Part shown: piece after piece, positions 1 through 7,845 of the stretch | Layout of the letters: each line of letters opens with the position of its first letter | Numbering within the stretch: position 1 is the first letter of the stretch | Source of the DNA: Pseudomonadota bacterium | Lineage (GTDB): Bacteria > Pseudomonadota > Gammaproteobacteria > Burkholderiales > Gallionellaceae | DNA length: 25,477 nt | Direction of reading: 5' to 3' | Assembly (NCBI GenBank): GCA_021783855.1 | Contig: JAJXTL010000031.1 | Coordinates: forward strand, 1 to 25,477 | The notes under the pieces: generated by a model | The model's input: only the letters and a program-made list of their open reading frames with translations | What the model was told of the DNA's origin: nothing | Database searches by the model: none | Position numbers and translations under genes: made by a program

Positions 1-2238
1 ACCCAACTCCCTTGCACGTGTGCGATCCACATTCACATGTATCTCGGGCTGGTTGAATGCCTGCTGTATGCGCAGATCGGCCAGACCGCGGACTTTTTTC
101 AATCGACTCATAATTTTGGCGGCATACACCTGGTTATCCTTGCGGTTAAAACCGATGACCTGAATATCGATAGGCGACGGCATGCCGAAGTTCAATATCT
201 GACTCACAATGTCGGCCGGCAGGAACGCGAACGACACGCCCGGAAAATCGTCCTTCAGCTTCTCGCGCAACGTACGCACATAGTCCGCAGTGGGTTTGTG
301 CCCTTCATTTAACGAAACCAGTATATCCGCATCTCCCGGACCGATGGGTGAAGAGTTGCTGTACGTCAGGTTAATTCCGCTCACGGGCAGGCCGATGTTG
401 TCCACGATATTTTTGACTTCATCGGCAGGGATCTGCGTTCTGATCCGGCGCTCAATCTCGTCGACCAGACGTGCCGTTTCCTCAATTCTGGTACCCGTTT
501 GCGCCCGGATATGCATCTTGATCTGCCCCGCATCCACTTCAGGGAAAAAATTCCGCCCTAAAAACGGTACCAGCGCGAAGGAAATCGCCACGAATCCAAG
601 AAAACCGATGATAAAGGGAGTCCGCCGGGAAAGTGCGAGCAACAGAAGTTCCTTGTATTTATCCCGCGCCATACTGAAAATATTTTCGAATCCGCGCTGG
701 AACCTGACCAGCGGATTCTTCGATACAGGCGGATGACTGCCCTCACGATGCTGAATATGCGCGCGCAACAGATACTTGGCCAGCGTGGGCACCAGAGTAC
801 GCGACAGGATGAACGAAGCGATCATCGCAAATATGACCGCTTCCGCCAGCGGAACGAAGAGATATTTTTGCACCCCCGTGAGGAAGAACATCGGGATGAA
901 TACGATACAGATTGAAATCAGCGATACGAATGCAGGTACCACAATCTGATTCGCACCATCCAGCACGGAAGCTTCGACATGCTTGCCCTGCTCCAGGTGC
1001 CAGTTGATACTCTCGATGGTCACGGTCGCCTCGTCCACCAGCACACCGACAGCCAGCGCAAGTCCGCCCAGCGTCATGATATTCAATGTCTGACCGGTCG
1101 CCGCCAGCGCGATGATGGCGGACAGAATGGACAGAGGAATCGATATCGTAACGATCAGCGTAGACCGCCAGCTGCCCAGAAACAGCAAAATCATCATGCC
1201 CGTCAGGCCTGCGGCGATCACGCCCTCGCGGATTACACCGTCCACCGATGACCTCACAAACACAGACTGATCGCCCACCAACTTGACGATCAGACCGGGC
1301 GGCGCACCCGCCTCGATGCGGGGCAGCAGCTCTTTCACCTGTGCGATGATGTCCAGCGTGGAAGCGCTGCCATTCTTCTGAATGGTGGTCAGCACCGAAT
1401 GCTGGCCGTTGACTCGCACCATATTCTGCTGCGGCGAAAAACCATCGCGCACATGCGCCACGTCGCGCAACAATATCGTCGCACCCTTGACCGATTTGAT
1501 AGGCAGATCGTTCAGCTCGTCGAGCGCTGTCGGACTCGCATTAAGCAGCACGTTGTATTCAAAACTGCCCATTTTTTCGGTTCCCGACGGAATGATCAAA
1601 CTCTGGCGCAAAATCGCGTCAGTCACATTCTGCGGCGTCAACCCTTTGGAGCGCAGCGCCTGCATATCCAGATCAACCTGAATCTGCCTGTTTTTACCGC
1701 CATAAGGCGAAGGCACGGCCGCCCCCTCTACCTGCGCCAGCTGAGGACGAATGAAGTTATTTGAAATATCGAACAACTGATTGTCGAGCAGGGTGTTGCT
1801 GGACAGCGCCAATTGCAGTACCGGCACGCTCGATGCGTTATAACTCAAGATCAGCGGAGGCGTAATGCCGGGCGGCAGGCGCTTCAACACCGTCTGGGAA
1901 AGGGCGGTTACCTGACTGACCGCGGCGTTGATATTGACAGCCGGTTGAAAGAAAATCTTGACAACGGCAACCCCTGCCAGCGATTGGGATTCGATATGCT
2001 CGATATCGTTGACCGTTGTAGACAACTGTCTTTCATAAAGCTTGATAATCCGGTTGGACATGTCTGCCGGAGGCATACCGTTGTATGTCCAAACGGCACT
2101 CACCACCGGCACTTTGATGTCAGGGAAAATATCCGTGCGCATGTTCACATAGACCAGCGGACCCAGAATCAAAATCAGCAGCGCCAGCACTATAAAAGTA
2201 TATGGGCGACTTAAGGCGACCCGGACAATCCATAACAT
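1..2238 (-). CDS. RND-family efflux permease (AcrB/HAE1-like), 3' part outside window
   Basis: Inner-membrane proton-driven efflux pump subunit that would work with a periplasmic adaptor and an outer-membrane channel. The 746 residues present are about 70% of the usual 1,030-1,050; the gene runs off the left edge. It opens with the typical first helix (MLWIVRVALSRPYTFIVLAL), followed by a porter-domain sequence with DIFPDIKVPVVS. The TM4 proton-relay segment reads GVLVDEATVTIE, so the usual Asp-Asp pair is Asp-Glu. Later comes SWRSTLIVTISIPLS and a second-half start, NFFPEVDAGQIK. The ATG at 2238 is preceded by GGAG 9 bases upstream. No adaptor gene lies between it and the kinase gene, so any partner is downstream, outside the window. 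The drug, metal or solvent substrate cannot be told. The family call is secure. Confidence 0.9.
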   Translation of the reverse strand, partial: MLWIVRVALSRPYTFIVLALLILILGPLVYVNMRTDIFPDIKVPVVSAVWTYNGMPPADMSNRIIKLYERQLSTTVNDIEHIESQSLAGVAVVKIFFQPAVNINAAVSQVTALSQTVLKRLPPGITPPLILSYNASSVPVLQLALSSNTLLDNQLFDISNNFIRPQLAQVEGAAVPSPYGGKNRQIQVDLDMQALRSKGLTPQNVTDAILRQSLIIPSGTEKMGSFEYNVLLNASPTALDELNDLPIKSVKGATILLRDVAHVRDGFSPQQNMVRVNGQHSVLTTIQKNGSASTLDIIAQVKELLPRIEAGAPPGLIVKLVGDQSVFVRSSVDGVIREGVIAAGLTGMMILLFLGSWRSTLIVTISIPLSILSAIIALAATGQTLNIMTLGGLALAVGVLVDEATVTIESINWHLEQGKHVEASVLDGANQIVVPAFVSLISICIVFIPMFFLTGVQKYLFVPLAEAVIFAMIASFILSRTLVPTLAKYLLRAHIQHREGSHPPVSKNPLVRFQRGFENIFSMARDKYKELLLLALSRRTPFIIGFLGFVAISFALVPFLGRNFFPEVDAGQIKMHIRAQTGTRIEETARLVDEIERRIRTQIPADEVKNIVDNIGLPVSGINLTYSNSSPIGPGDADILVSLNEGHKPTADYVRTLREKLKDDFPGVSFAFLPADIVSQILNFGMPSPIDIQVIGFNRKDNQVYAAKIMSRLKKVRGLADLRIQQAFNQPEIHVNVDRTRARELG

Positions 2239-2454
2239 ATAAGGCTACTCCAGTTTAAAAATATTTTTCCATGGATCCGTTCACCACGAATGGTCGCAGC
2301 TTCCCAAAGGTGCGGCATTGTATCGAAGTACGCCATGCCGAACCTAATATAACAAAAGTTTAATGTACTGAATCATTTCTGAAAATAACCCCGTAGGGTG
2401 GCCCGAAATACCCGCAGCAAGCTGTAGGGTATTCCCTGTCATTCCGGGCATGGC

Positions 2455-2476
2455 TAGGGAACCGCTGATTTATTCG
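2455..2476 (+). repeat. Solo end of the MITE-like element found at 21532-21665
   Basis: 22 bases starting TAGGGAACCGCTGATTTA match 21532-21553 at 21 of 22 positions. Only one end is present here, and it runs directly into a different palindrome (2481-2508). It is best read as a remnant. Confidence 0.6.
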
Positions 2477-2480
2477 GTTT

Positions 2481-2508
2481 TGTCGTTCCCGCGCAGGCGG
2501 GAACCCAG
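2481..2508 (+). repeat. ATTCCCGCG-family palindromic repeat
   Basis: A variant of the dispersed palindrome whose core is TTCCCGCGCAGGCGGGAA. A half copy in the opposite direction (GCGGGAATGACG) ends at 2705, so the block 2481-2705 is bracketed by inverted ends of this family, as the GIY-YIG cassette at 7496-7844 is. Confidence 0.75.
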
Positions 2509-2733
2509 CAAGAAAAAACATCCGGCGAAGCCGACAAAACGAGCCGCTTGCGGCGGGTTTCGAGGATCGGCCAAACGGCGATGTTGACCCGCTTCGCGGG
2601 ACATTATTTAATCGTCTGGATGGCCGTTCCTCGAAACTTCGGCCTTTGGCCTTGTTTTCCCGCCGCAGCCTGCCCCCGTATGGGGTAGTCGGGGGCGGGA
2701 ATGACGCAATTTTATGCTAATGAACTATCTGGG

Positions 2734-4098
2734 TTAAAGGCTGTGCGGACGGCAGAAAATAGTCACCCGGGTGCCGGGATCGGCATTTCCCAATTCAAAA
2801 CCAAAGCCGTGCAATTTGATGATAGCCATGACGATGGCCAGGCCCAAGCCATAACCCGGTGCGTTCAGATCGTTTTCGCTGCGGTAAAAACGATTCAATA
2901 CCAGCACTCTCTCGTTCTCACGGATACCACAGCCGCTATCGATAATATCGATTTGCACCCCTTTCTCGCCGTGCCCCAGCCGCACTTCAACCTGCCCGCC
3001 CGCGGAGGTGAATTTAATCGCATTGTCCAGCAGATTGACCATCGCCTCGAACAACAATTCGCCATCGCCATGTATGGGTTCGATGGATTCCGCCGTCATG
3101 ATCAGTTGAATTGACTTATCTTCCGCAAGCGGAGCGATAAGATTGACCGCCTGTTCCAGAATTCCCTGCATATGCATCATCTTGAAACCGGCGCGCCTCT
3201 GCTTGTTTTCGATCTCCGAAATGCGCAACAATGCCCGGAATCGCACCAGCAGCGAATCCACCTCGACGATGGCCTGCTCCACCATCGGGCGTTTTTCGGG
3301 CGCATCGCCCATTTGCTGCCGCACCCGGTATAGCGATGCGCGCAAGCGGGTCAGCGGCGTGCGCAGATCATGCGCGATATTGTCGCCGACACTCTTGATT
3401 TCCGACATCAGTCTCTCGATTTCATCGAGCATCCTGTTCACGATAGCGGCCAGCATATCCAGTTCATCGCTTCGATTACCAACCGGCAGCCGCTGCCTGA
3501 TATCTCCTTGCATGATGAGTTCGCACACCTGCTGAATCTGCTCAATCCGGCGCAACGGACGAGAACTCAAGGCCACGCCAAACATCATGCCGAACAGGAT
3601 GGTCAACGATCCGCCCCAGAAAAATGCCATTTTCATGAGCTCGCCAAATTCGATGAGCTGCATCACGTCATGCCCTATCAACAGGAATTCCCCCGATCCC
3701 AGGTGCAGGATCAGCACGCGCGACGGAAGCCGCTGAGCTTGAATATTGTTCTCCAGCAGATCGGCCTGGTAAATTTTCCCGTCCTCCGGGATGCCCTGCG
3801 GCAACTGACCCAGATTTCCGACGATCAGTCGCCTGTCCTGTGAATACAGGCCGTATAAGAAAACATGGCGCTGGTCGCGCTGGATCGACTTCTCGATTTC
3901 ATCGGGCAGACGCCCGGATCGTAACGAAGTAAAATGCCTGGTCTCCAGCGTCAGAATTTGATCCACCCGTCGTGTCATCTCCCTTGCCGTCTGCCAGTAG
4001 ACAAAACCCAGCAGCAAAATCACGCACAGGGCGAAAAACAGGCTGTAGAACAGGGTCAGCCGGAAAACAACTGTCCGGGATACTTTAGAAATGCTCAC
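2734..4098 (-). CDS. Two-component sensor histidine kinase
   Basis: Membrane sensor that autophosphorylates and passes phosphate to the OmpR-type regulator just upstream. With the GTG start at 4098 it is 454 aa. Transmembrane segments lie at about 13-35 and 156-178, with a periplasmic loop of about 120 residues between them. HAMP follows (about 179-230), then the HisKA H-box NIAHDLRTPLTRLR with His243, and a HATPase domain with N-box LLDNAIKF (Asn359), G1 DSGCGI (about 387) and G2 GYGLGLAIV (about 415). The frame stays open upstream to 4188, but that would bury 100 bases in the regulator. GTG 4098 overlaps the regulator's stop by 14 bases, the usual arrangement for a translationally coupled pair. 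The architecture resembles the QseC/TctE/CzcS group. The stimulus is unknown. Confidence 0.9.
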   Translation of the reverse strand: MSISKVSRTVVFRLTLFYSLFFALCVILLLGFVYWQTAREMTRRVDQILTLETRHFTSLRSGRLPDEIEKSIQRDQRHVFLYGLYSQDRRLIVGNLGQLPQGIPEDGKIYQADLLENNIQAQRLPSRVLILHLGSGEFLLIGHDVMQLIEFGELMKMAFFWGGSLTILFGMMFGVALSSRPLRRIEQIQQVCELIMQGDIRQRLPVGNRSDELDMLAAIVNRMLDEIERLMSEIKSVGDNIAHDLRTPLTRLRASLYRVRQQMGDAPEKRPMVEQAIVEVDSLLVRFRALLRISEIENKQRRAGFKMMHMQGILEQAVNLIAPLAEDKSIQLIMTAESIEPIHGDGELLFEAMVNLLDNAIKFTSAGGQVEVRLGHGEKGVQIDIIDSGCGIRENERVLVLNRFYRSENDLNAPGYGLGLAIVMAIIKLHGFGFELGNADPGTRVTIFCRPHSL

Positions 4099-4765
4099 TG
4101 AGTGTATAACCTGAGCCGCGCACCGTGTGGATGAGCTGCGGTAAATCCTGAGTGTCCACCTTGCGGCGCAGACGACCGATATGCACATCGATGATGTTGG
4201 TGCCCGGATCGAAGTGATAGCCCCAGACCGATTCGAACAGCATGGTACGAGTCAAAACCTGCCCGCAATTTCGCATCATATATTCCAGCAGACGAAATTC
4301 GGTCGGCAACAAATCCAGCACCCTGCCGGCACGACTGGCCTGCCGCGCCACCAGATCGAGCTCAAGATCCGCCACACGAAACACGATCTGACGCCCGGCC
4401 AGATTGCGTCGTCGCAACAAAACCTCCACTCTCGCCGCCATCTCCTCGGAGGCAAAAGGCTTGACCAGATAGTCGTCCCCTCCCGCACGTAGACCATCAA
4501 CCCGCTCATCCACGTCGCTTAACGCGCTGATCATCAGCACCGGCGTATCGATATGTTTTTCTCTGAGCGCAGTCACGATAGCCAGCCCGTCCATAAAGGG
4601 CAGCATGCGATCCAGCGTGATGAGGTCATGCTGTCCGCTCAATGCACGCTCAAGACCCTCATGCCCGTTGCCGGCCCACTCAACCTCAAAACCATGCTGA
4701 CCCAGCTCGGTCACTATTTCCTGTGCCGTAATTTTGTCGTCTTCAATTACCAGAATTTTTGCCAT
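4085..4765 (-). CDS. OmpR/PhoB-family response regulator
   Basis: DNA-binding regulator, 226 aa, first gene of the pair with the kinase. The receiver domain (1-118) has acidic pocket Asp9/Asp10, phospho-acceptor Asp52 in LDRMLPFMDG, Ser80 and Lys102 in the VKPF motif. The winged helix (about 130-222) has LLPTEFRLLEYM and the VHIGRLRRKVD recognition helix, then TVRGSGY. The start at 4765 is preceded by AGAGG at a proper distance. The frame remains open upstream into the terminator region, but that part does not look like protein. The porin lies directly upstream on the same strand, with a terminator between, so porin and regulator are probably separate transcripts. Targets may include the RND gene downstream of the pair; that is inference from position only. 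Confidence 0.93.
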   Translation of the reverse strand: MAKILVIEDDKITAQEIVTELGQHGFEVEWAGNGHEGLERALSGQHDLITLDRMLPFMDGLAIVTALREKHIDTPVLMISALSDVDERVDGLRAGGDDYLVKPFASEEMAARVEVLLRRRNLAGRQIVFRVADLELDLVARQASRAGRVLDLLPTEFRLLEYMMRNCGQVLTRTMLFESVWGYHFDPGTNIIDVHIGRLRRKVDTQDLPQLIHTVRGSGYTLSEHF

Positions 4766-4937
4766 GCTCGCCTCTCGTCCTTCAGTGTTCGCGATTTTAG
4801 CACAGCGTAAAATGGCTGCCGATTTAAGCAGGAAATTGAATAGGATGTGCCCTCCTCTCAAGCTCTGCTGGAAAGGTGTAAAATTCCTCGCCCGAAGAGC
4901 GGGGGTTTGGGTGAGGGAATAGCAAAACCCATAATAA

Positions 4938-4969
4938 AAAACCCCGCTGCGTTGCCGCAGCGGGGTTTT
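4938..4969 (-). terminator. Rho-independent terminator after the porin gene
   Basis: Perfect 14-base stem (AAAACCCCGCTGCG against its complement) with a 4-base loop. On the minus strand it is followed by a T-run, placing it about 50 bases past the porin stop. The A/T flanks would also allow function on the plus strand. Confidence 0.85.
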
Positions 4970-4980
4970 CAAGACTCGCT

Positions 4981-5008
4981 TGTCATCCCCGCGAAGGCGG
5001 GGATCCAG
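4981..5008 (+). repeat. ATTCCCGCG-family palindromic repeat
   Basis: A CATCCCCGCGAAGGCGGGGA variant between the porin stop and its terminator, so it would lie in the 3' end of the porin mRNA as a hairpin. Confidence 0.8.
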
Positions 5009-5021
5009 CACAAATCAGACT

Positions 5022-6383
5022 TTAGAACTTGACGCGCAGACCAGCACCGTAGGTGTTGAAGGTGTTAGGCGTATAAGAGCCCGCAGCACCAACATAAGCC
5101 ATTGCGCCAGATTTCCTGTCCTGCATGAACGCTGCATACACATTGGTCTTCTTGCTCAGATTATATTCAACCATCGCAGATAAGTACTTGTCGCTGCCGC
5201 TGGTAGCATAAACACCACCAGCACCATTACCCGTACCGGAAGGCAGCTCTACATCGTAGTAACCAACAGAAAATTTGGTGGCAGGTGAAAGCTCGTAGTT
5301 GCCGCCCAGCCAGTACACGTTAAGATTTTTCTGCGCTCCCGTGAATGCACTAGCAGTCGCAATGGTATAGCTGTAGATGGTATTCATGGCCCTATCTGCA
5401 GCGAAATTAGTAGGCGCTGTGTACTCCATGCGCTCGTAACCCGCCTTCAGCGACAATGGCTCTGTCACCTGATAGCGCCCTGTCAGCATGTAGGAAGTCA
5501 GATTCAAGAACTGAGCATTGACGGTCTGGGGACCTGCCGCCAATGCGCCTACTGTACCAGGGTTAAGGGCAGTCGTGTCATGAGCCTGTTGTGTTGCGGC
5601 CTGAATACCGAAAGCATTATCTTCATAACCCACGTTCAACTGAGCCACACCGCGTGCAGTGGAAGATGCTGCGATGCCGCCAAAAGCGTACATCGCGTTC
5701 ACGTTGATATTGCCAAACTTTTTGGCGTACTTGATAGCATTATCCACGCGCGCATCGTCCGTTACACCGCCGCCGCCGTAAGAGCCGGAGAAGTTGATCG
5801 GCGAGAACATCTGTGCATTGACCGGATCATAGCCGCCGCCAGTCGAGGTTATGACGTCCAGTTGCACACTGTTCTGGCGACCGAAAGACACAGCACCCAG
5901 ATCGACGTTGGAAAGACCGATAAATGCATTGCGGTTGAACAACTGACCGTTCAGCGATGTATCTGCAATCATGTTATGCGTAGGTGTGTTAGCAGCGCCA
6001 GAAACACCATTGCTGCCTGACAAACCGGATGTGGCAAGATTGCCGCTACCCAGACTGAACGCGGATTCCAACTGGAAGAAGGCCTTGTTGCCGTCGCCCA
6101 GATCCTCAGAACCCTTGATGCCCCAACGGGACTGCGATTCGCCGCCGTTCATCATGCCGCGCACTGTACCAACATGGGCGCCAGCAGAACCAGTAGGAAC
6201 AGCACCGGTCACGAAGTTAGGGCTGATATTGCCGGCGCCGGTCATCTGCACCAAGCCTGCATCCAGAATGCCGTACAGGCTCAATTCGGATTGATCGGAG
6301 TTAATCAGGTTTACCTGGGCCTGAGCCACGCCTGCAACTGAGCTCATCGCAAGGATGGCCAGCAGAGTTTTGTTCATCTTCAT
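5022..6383 (-). CDS. General porin, Gram-negative betaproteobacterial type
   Basis: Outer-membrane trimeric beta-barrel channel for small hydrophilic solutes. The 453-aa precursor starts MKMNKTLLAILAMSSVAGVAQA, a clear signal peptide with likely cleavage before QVNL. The mature part starts with SELSLYGILDAGLVQ, typical of the first strand of neisserial/burkholderial porins. It contains SRWGIKGSEDLGDGNKAFFQLE and GRQNSVQLD and ends GAGLRVKF, with the terminal Phe needed for barrel assembly. AAGGA lies just upstream of the ATG; a second ATG two codons later is equally possible. It is a little longer than the usual 350-400 aa, with a Gly/Ser/Thr-rich extended loop. It is monocistronic with its own terminator. 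Confidence 0.93.
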   Translation of the reverse strand: MKMNKTLLAILAMSSVAGVAQAQVNLINSDQSELSLYGILDAGLVQMTGAGNISPNFVTGAVPTGSAGAHVGTVRGMMNGGESQSRWGIKGSEDLGDGNKAFFQLESAFSLGSGNLATSGLSGSNGVSGAANTPTHNMIADTSLNGQLFNRNAFIGLSNVDLGAVSFGRQNSVQLDVITSTGGGYDPVNAQMFSPINFSGSYGGGGVTDDARVDNAIKYAKKFGNINVNAMYAFGGIAASSTARGVAQLNVGYEDNAFGIQAATQQAHDTTALNPGTVGALAAGPQTVNAQFLNLTSYMLTGRYQVTEPLSLKAGYERMEYTAPTNFAADRAMNTIYSYTIATASAFTGAQKNLNVYWLGGNYELSPATKFSVGYYDVELPSGTGNGAGGVYATSGSDKYLSAMVEYNLSKKTNVYAAFMQDRKSGAMAYVGAAGSYTPNTFNTYGAGLRVKF

Positions 6384-6492
6384 TTATTTTCCTTAATTTA
6401 TAGTTATGCTCACGATACCGGATTGAAATCCAGCACCTGCTATCAAACTGAACAATCGAGTAAAAATCCCCGTACAGGAACTTTCGGAGCGA

Positions 6493-6520
6493 ATTATGCC
6501 GGTATAAAAATCCCATGCAA
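6493..6520 (-). promoter_or_regulatory. Candidate sigma-70 promoter of the porin gene
   Basis: On the minus strand, TTGCAT (6520-6515), a 16-base spacer and CATAAT (6498-6493). This would give a leader of about 100 bases. The match is decent but was found by eye only, in an AT-rich region with several alternatives. Confidence 0.4.
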
Positions 6521-6583
6521 TCACAATCGCAGATTTGTAACAAAACATTAACAAAGTGTTGTTTTTTTACAACAACCTTACAA

Positions 6584-7372
6584 CTATCCGAAAATATTCG
6601 CCAATTCCGTCCCCGGATCGGCGGCGCGCATGAAGGCTTCGCCGACCAGAAAGCCGCCGATTCCGTGGCTGCGCATCAACGCAACGTCTGCCGCGCTCAA
6701 AATACCGCTCTCGGTGACCACAATGCGATCAGCGGGCATGCGCGGCAGCAAATCCAGCGTGGTTTGCAGGCTGACTTCAAAGGTGCGCAGATTGCGGTTA
6801 TTCACGCCTATCAACGGTGTATCCAGTTGCAGCGCAGCGTCCAGTTCAAGCGCATTGTGCACCTCCACCAGCACGGCCATACCCAGACTGGCAGCCAACG
6901 ATTCGAACGCCTGCATCTTTTTCACCTCCAGCGCTGCGGCTATCAGCAGGATCGCATCCGCTCCCATGGCACGCGCCTGATAGATCTGATATTCATCCAC
7001 CATAAAATCCTTGCGCAGCACCGGCAGGCCGCAGGCGGCGCGCGCCTGTTGCAGAAAGGCTGCGCTTCCCTGAAAGAATTGCTCGTCGGTCAGCACCGAC
7101 AGACAGGCGGCGCCATGCTTTTCATAACTGGCAGCAATTTGTGCGGGATCAAAATCGCTGCGCAACACGCCCTTGCTGGGGCTTGCCTTCTTGATTTCGG
7201 CGATAACGGCGGGAAAACCTGCAGCGATTTTCGCGCGTATCGCACCGGTAAAATCGCGGGCAGTTTCTGCCTGCTCGGCATCGCTACGCATGACAGCGAG
7301 CGGCTTCATCGCCTGCGCGGCGGCCACTTCGCTGACTTTGACCGCGAGAATTTTATTTAATATGTCCGACAT
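6584..7372 (-). CDS. trpC: Indole-3-glycerol phosphate synthase
   Basis: Cytosolic TIM barrel that closes the indole ring in tryptophan synthesis (CdRP to indole-3-glycerol phosphate). The 262 aa are the normal monofunctional length. The catalytic and binding motifs are all present: [11 protein letters not shown] (Lys61), LRKDF (Lys121), VLVEVHN (Glu170), GVNNRNL (Asn191), VTESGI (Glu221) and GFLVGE. The start at 7372 has only a weak ribosome-binding site in an AT-rich leader. The usual partners trpG/trpD are not upstream; palindromic repeats occupy that place, so here trpC is at the start of its unit or cut off from an operon. Confidence 0.96.
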   Translation of the reverse strand: MSDILNKILAVKVSEVAAAQAMKPLAVMRSDAEQAETARDFTGAIRAKIAAGFPAVIAEIKKASPSKGVLRSDFDPAQIAASYEKHGAACLSVLTDEQFFQGSAAFLQQARAACGLPVLRKDFMVDEYQIYQARAMGADAILLIAAALEVKKMQAFESLAASLGMAVLVEVHNALELDAALQLDTPLIGVNNRNLRTFEVSLQTTLDLLPRMPADRIVVTESGILSAADVALMRSHGIGGFLVGEAFMRAADPGTELANIFG

Positions 7373-7390
7373 TTTGTTTTATAAAGTAAG

Positions 7391-7418
7391 CTGGATCCCC
7401 GCCTGCGCGGGGATGACG
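7391..7418 (-). repeat. ATTCCCGCG-family palindromic repeat
   Basis: First of two copies in the same direction upstream of trpC. Its core is ATCCCCGCCTGCGCGGGGAT, giving a strong hairpin. Confidence 0.85.
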
Positions 7419-7428
7419 AAACACACAA

Positions 7429-7452
7429 ATCCCCGCCTGCGCGGGGATGACG
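7429..7452 (-). repeat. ATTCCCGCG-family palindromic repeat, second tandem copy
   Basis: Same core as the copy at 7391, ten bases further on and in the same direction. The two copies with their ACGAAAC ends look like a local tandem duplication. Confidence 0.85.
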
Positions 7453-7495
7453 AAACCCAAGGTGTGCATTTTACCTCAAGCAGGAATCTTAATAC

Positions 7496-7523
7496 CGTCA
7501 TTCCCGCGAAGGCGGGAATCCAG
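7496..7523 (+). repeat. Left 28-base inverted repeat of the GIY-YIG cassette
   Basis: Begins CGTCATTCCCGCG and ends GGGAATCCAG. It is the exact reverse complement, 28 of 28, of 7817-7844. The GIY-YIG remnant lies between the two. Confidence 0.9.
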
Positions 7524-7536
7524 TAGAATCCCTGCC

Positions 7537-7816
7537 ATGCAGCCTGCCGATTCTTGCCAGTCAACGCAATGGTACCTTGTACACAGGCGTGACTAGCGAT
7601 TTAATCAAGCGTATTTGGGAGCACAAAAACGAAGTGGTTGAAGGCTTCTCCAAGCGTTATGGAGTACACCTTCTGGTTTATTTTGAACTCCATTCAAACA
7701 TGCTGTCAGCCATTACTCGCGAAAAGCAGATTAAAAAATGGAATCGTGCCTGGAAGATTCGGCTAATAGAATCGGTTAATCCTGAGTGGCGAGATTTATG
7801 GAATGTAATTATTTAA
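7537..7816 (+). pseudogene. GIY-YIG nuclease-like gene, frameshifted near its start
   Basis: The long frame (from 7577 or earlier) encodes LYTGVTSDLIKRIWEHKN, then AITREKQIKKWNRAWK, typical of small UPF0213-like GIY-YIG proteins of about 90 aa. The expected N-terminus (about MQPAVYILASQRNGT) is split. ATG 7537 gives MQPA in one frame, and ILASQRNGT follows in another. The join needs five extra bases after GCCG to restore the VYI of the GIY motif. Without it the only start left is TTG at 7577, which lacks the first beta strand. The Arg and Glu of the later catalytic motif remain. The stop codon at 7814-7816 directly touches the right inverted repeat. These proteins are related to the nuclease domain of homing endonucleases and UvrC; the remnant is probably inactive. 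Confidence 0.75.
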
Positions 7817-7844
7817 CTGGATTCCCGCCTTCGCGGGAATGACG
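7817..7844 (-). repeat. Right 28-base inverted repeat of the GIY-YIG cassette
   Basis: Perfect reverse complement of 7496-7523. It starts on the base after the nuclease stop codon and ends one base before the first possible proA ATG, so it fills the whole space between the two genes. Confidence 0.9.
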
Positions 7845-7845
7845 A

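Larger units (their letters stand above)
2239..2733. other. Gene-free gap of 495 bases before the RND gene, full of repeats
   Basis: No gene is seen. From the kinase end leftward there is a half palindrome (GCGGGAATGACG, 2694-2705) and a structured block (about 2510-2680) whose arms pair over distance: GTTTCGAGGA.CGGCCA near 2557 against its complement near 2625. A full ATTCCCGCG-family palindrome lies at 2481-2508. A sequence at 2455-2476 matches the end of the 134-base element at 21532. A hairpin at 2407-2433 has AATACCC and GGGTATT arms. The promoter of the RND gene must be in 2239-2400, but I cannot pick a convincing one. Confidence 0.7.

Noticed and set aside
37..2214. Several plus-strand open frames over the first 2.2 kb
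   Set aside because: They are antisense to the RND permease, which shows family motifs throughout; they look like shadow frames.
4099..4188. Longer N-terminus for the histidine kinase
   Set aside because: It is buried in the regulator gene. GTG 4098 gives the usual short cytoplasmic lead before the first membrane helix.
6515..7360. 281-codon plus-strand frame opposite trpC
   Set aside because: It is the mirror of the intact trpC gene; no recognisable domain.
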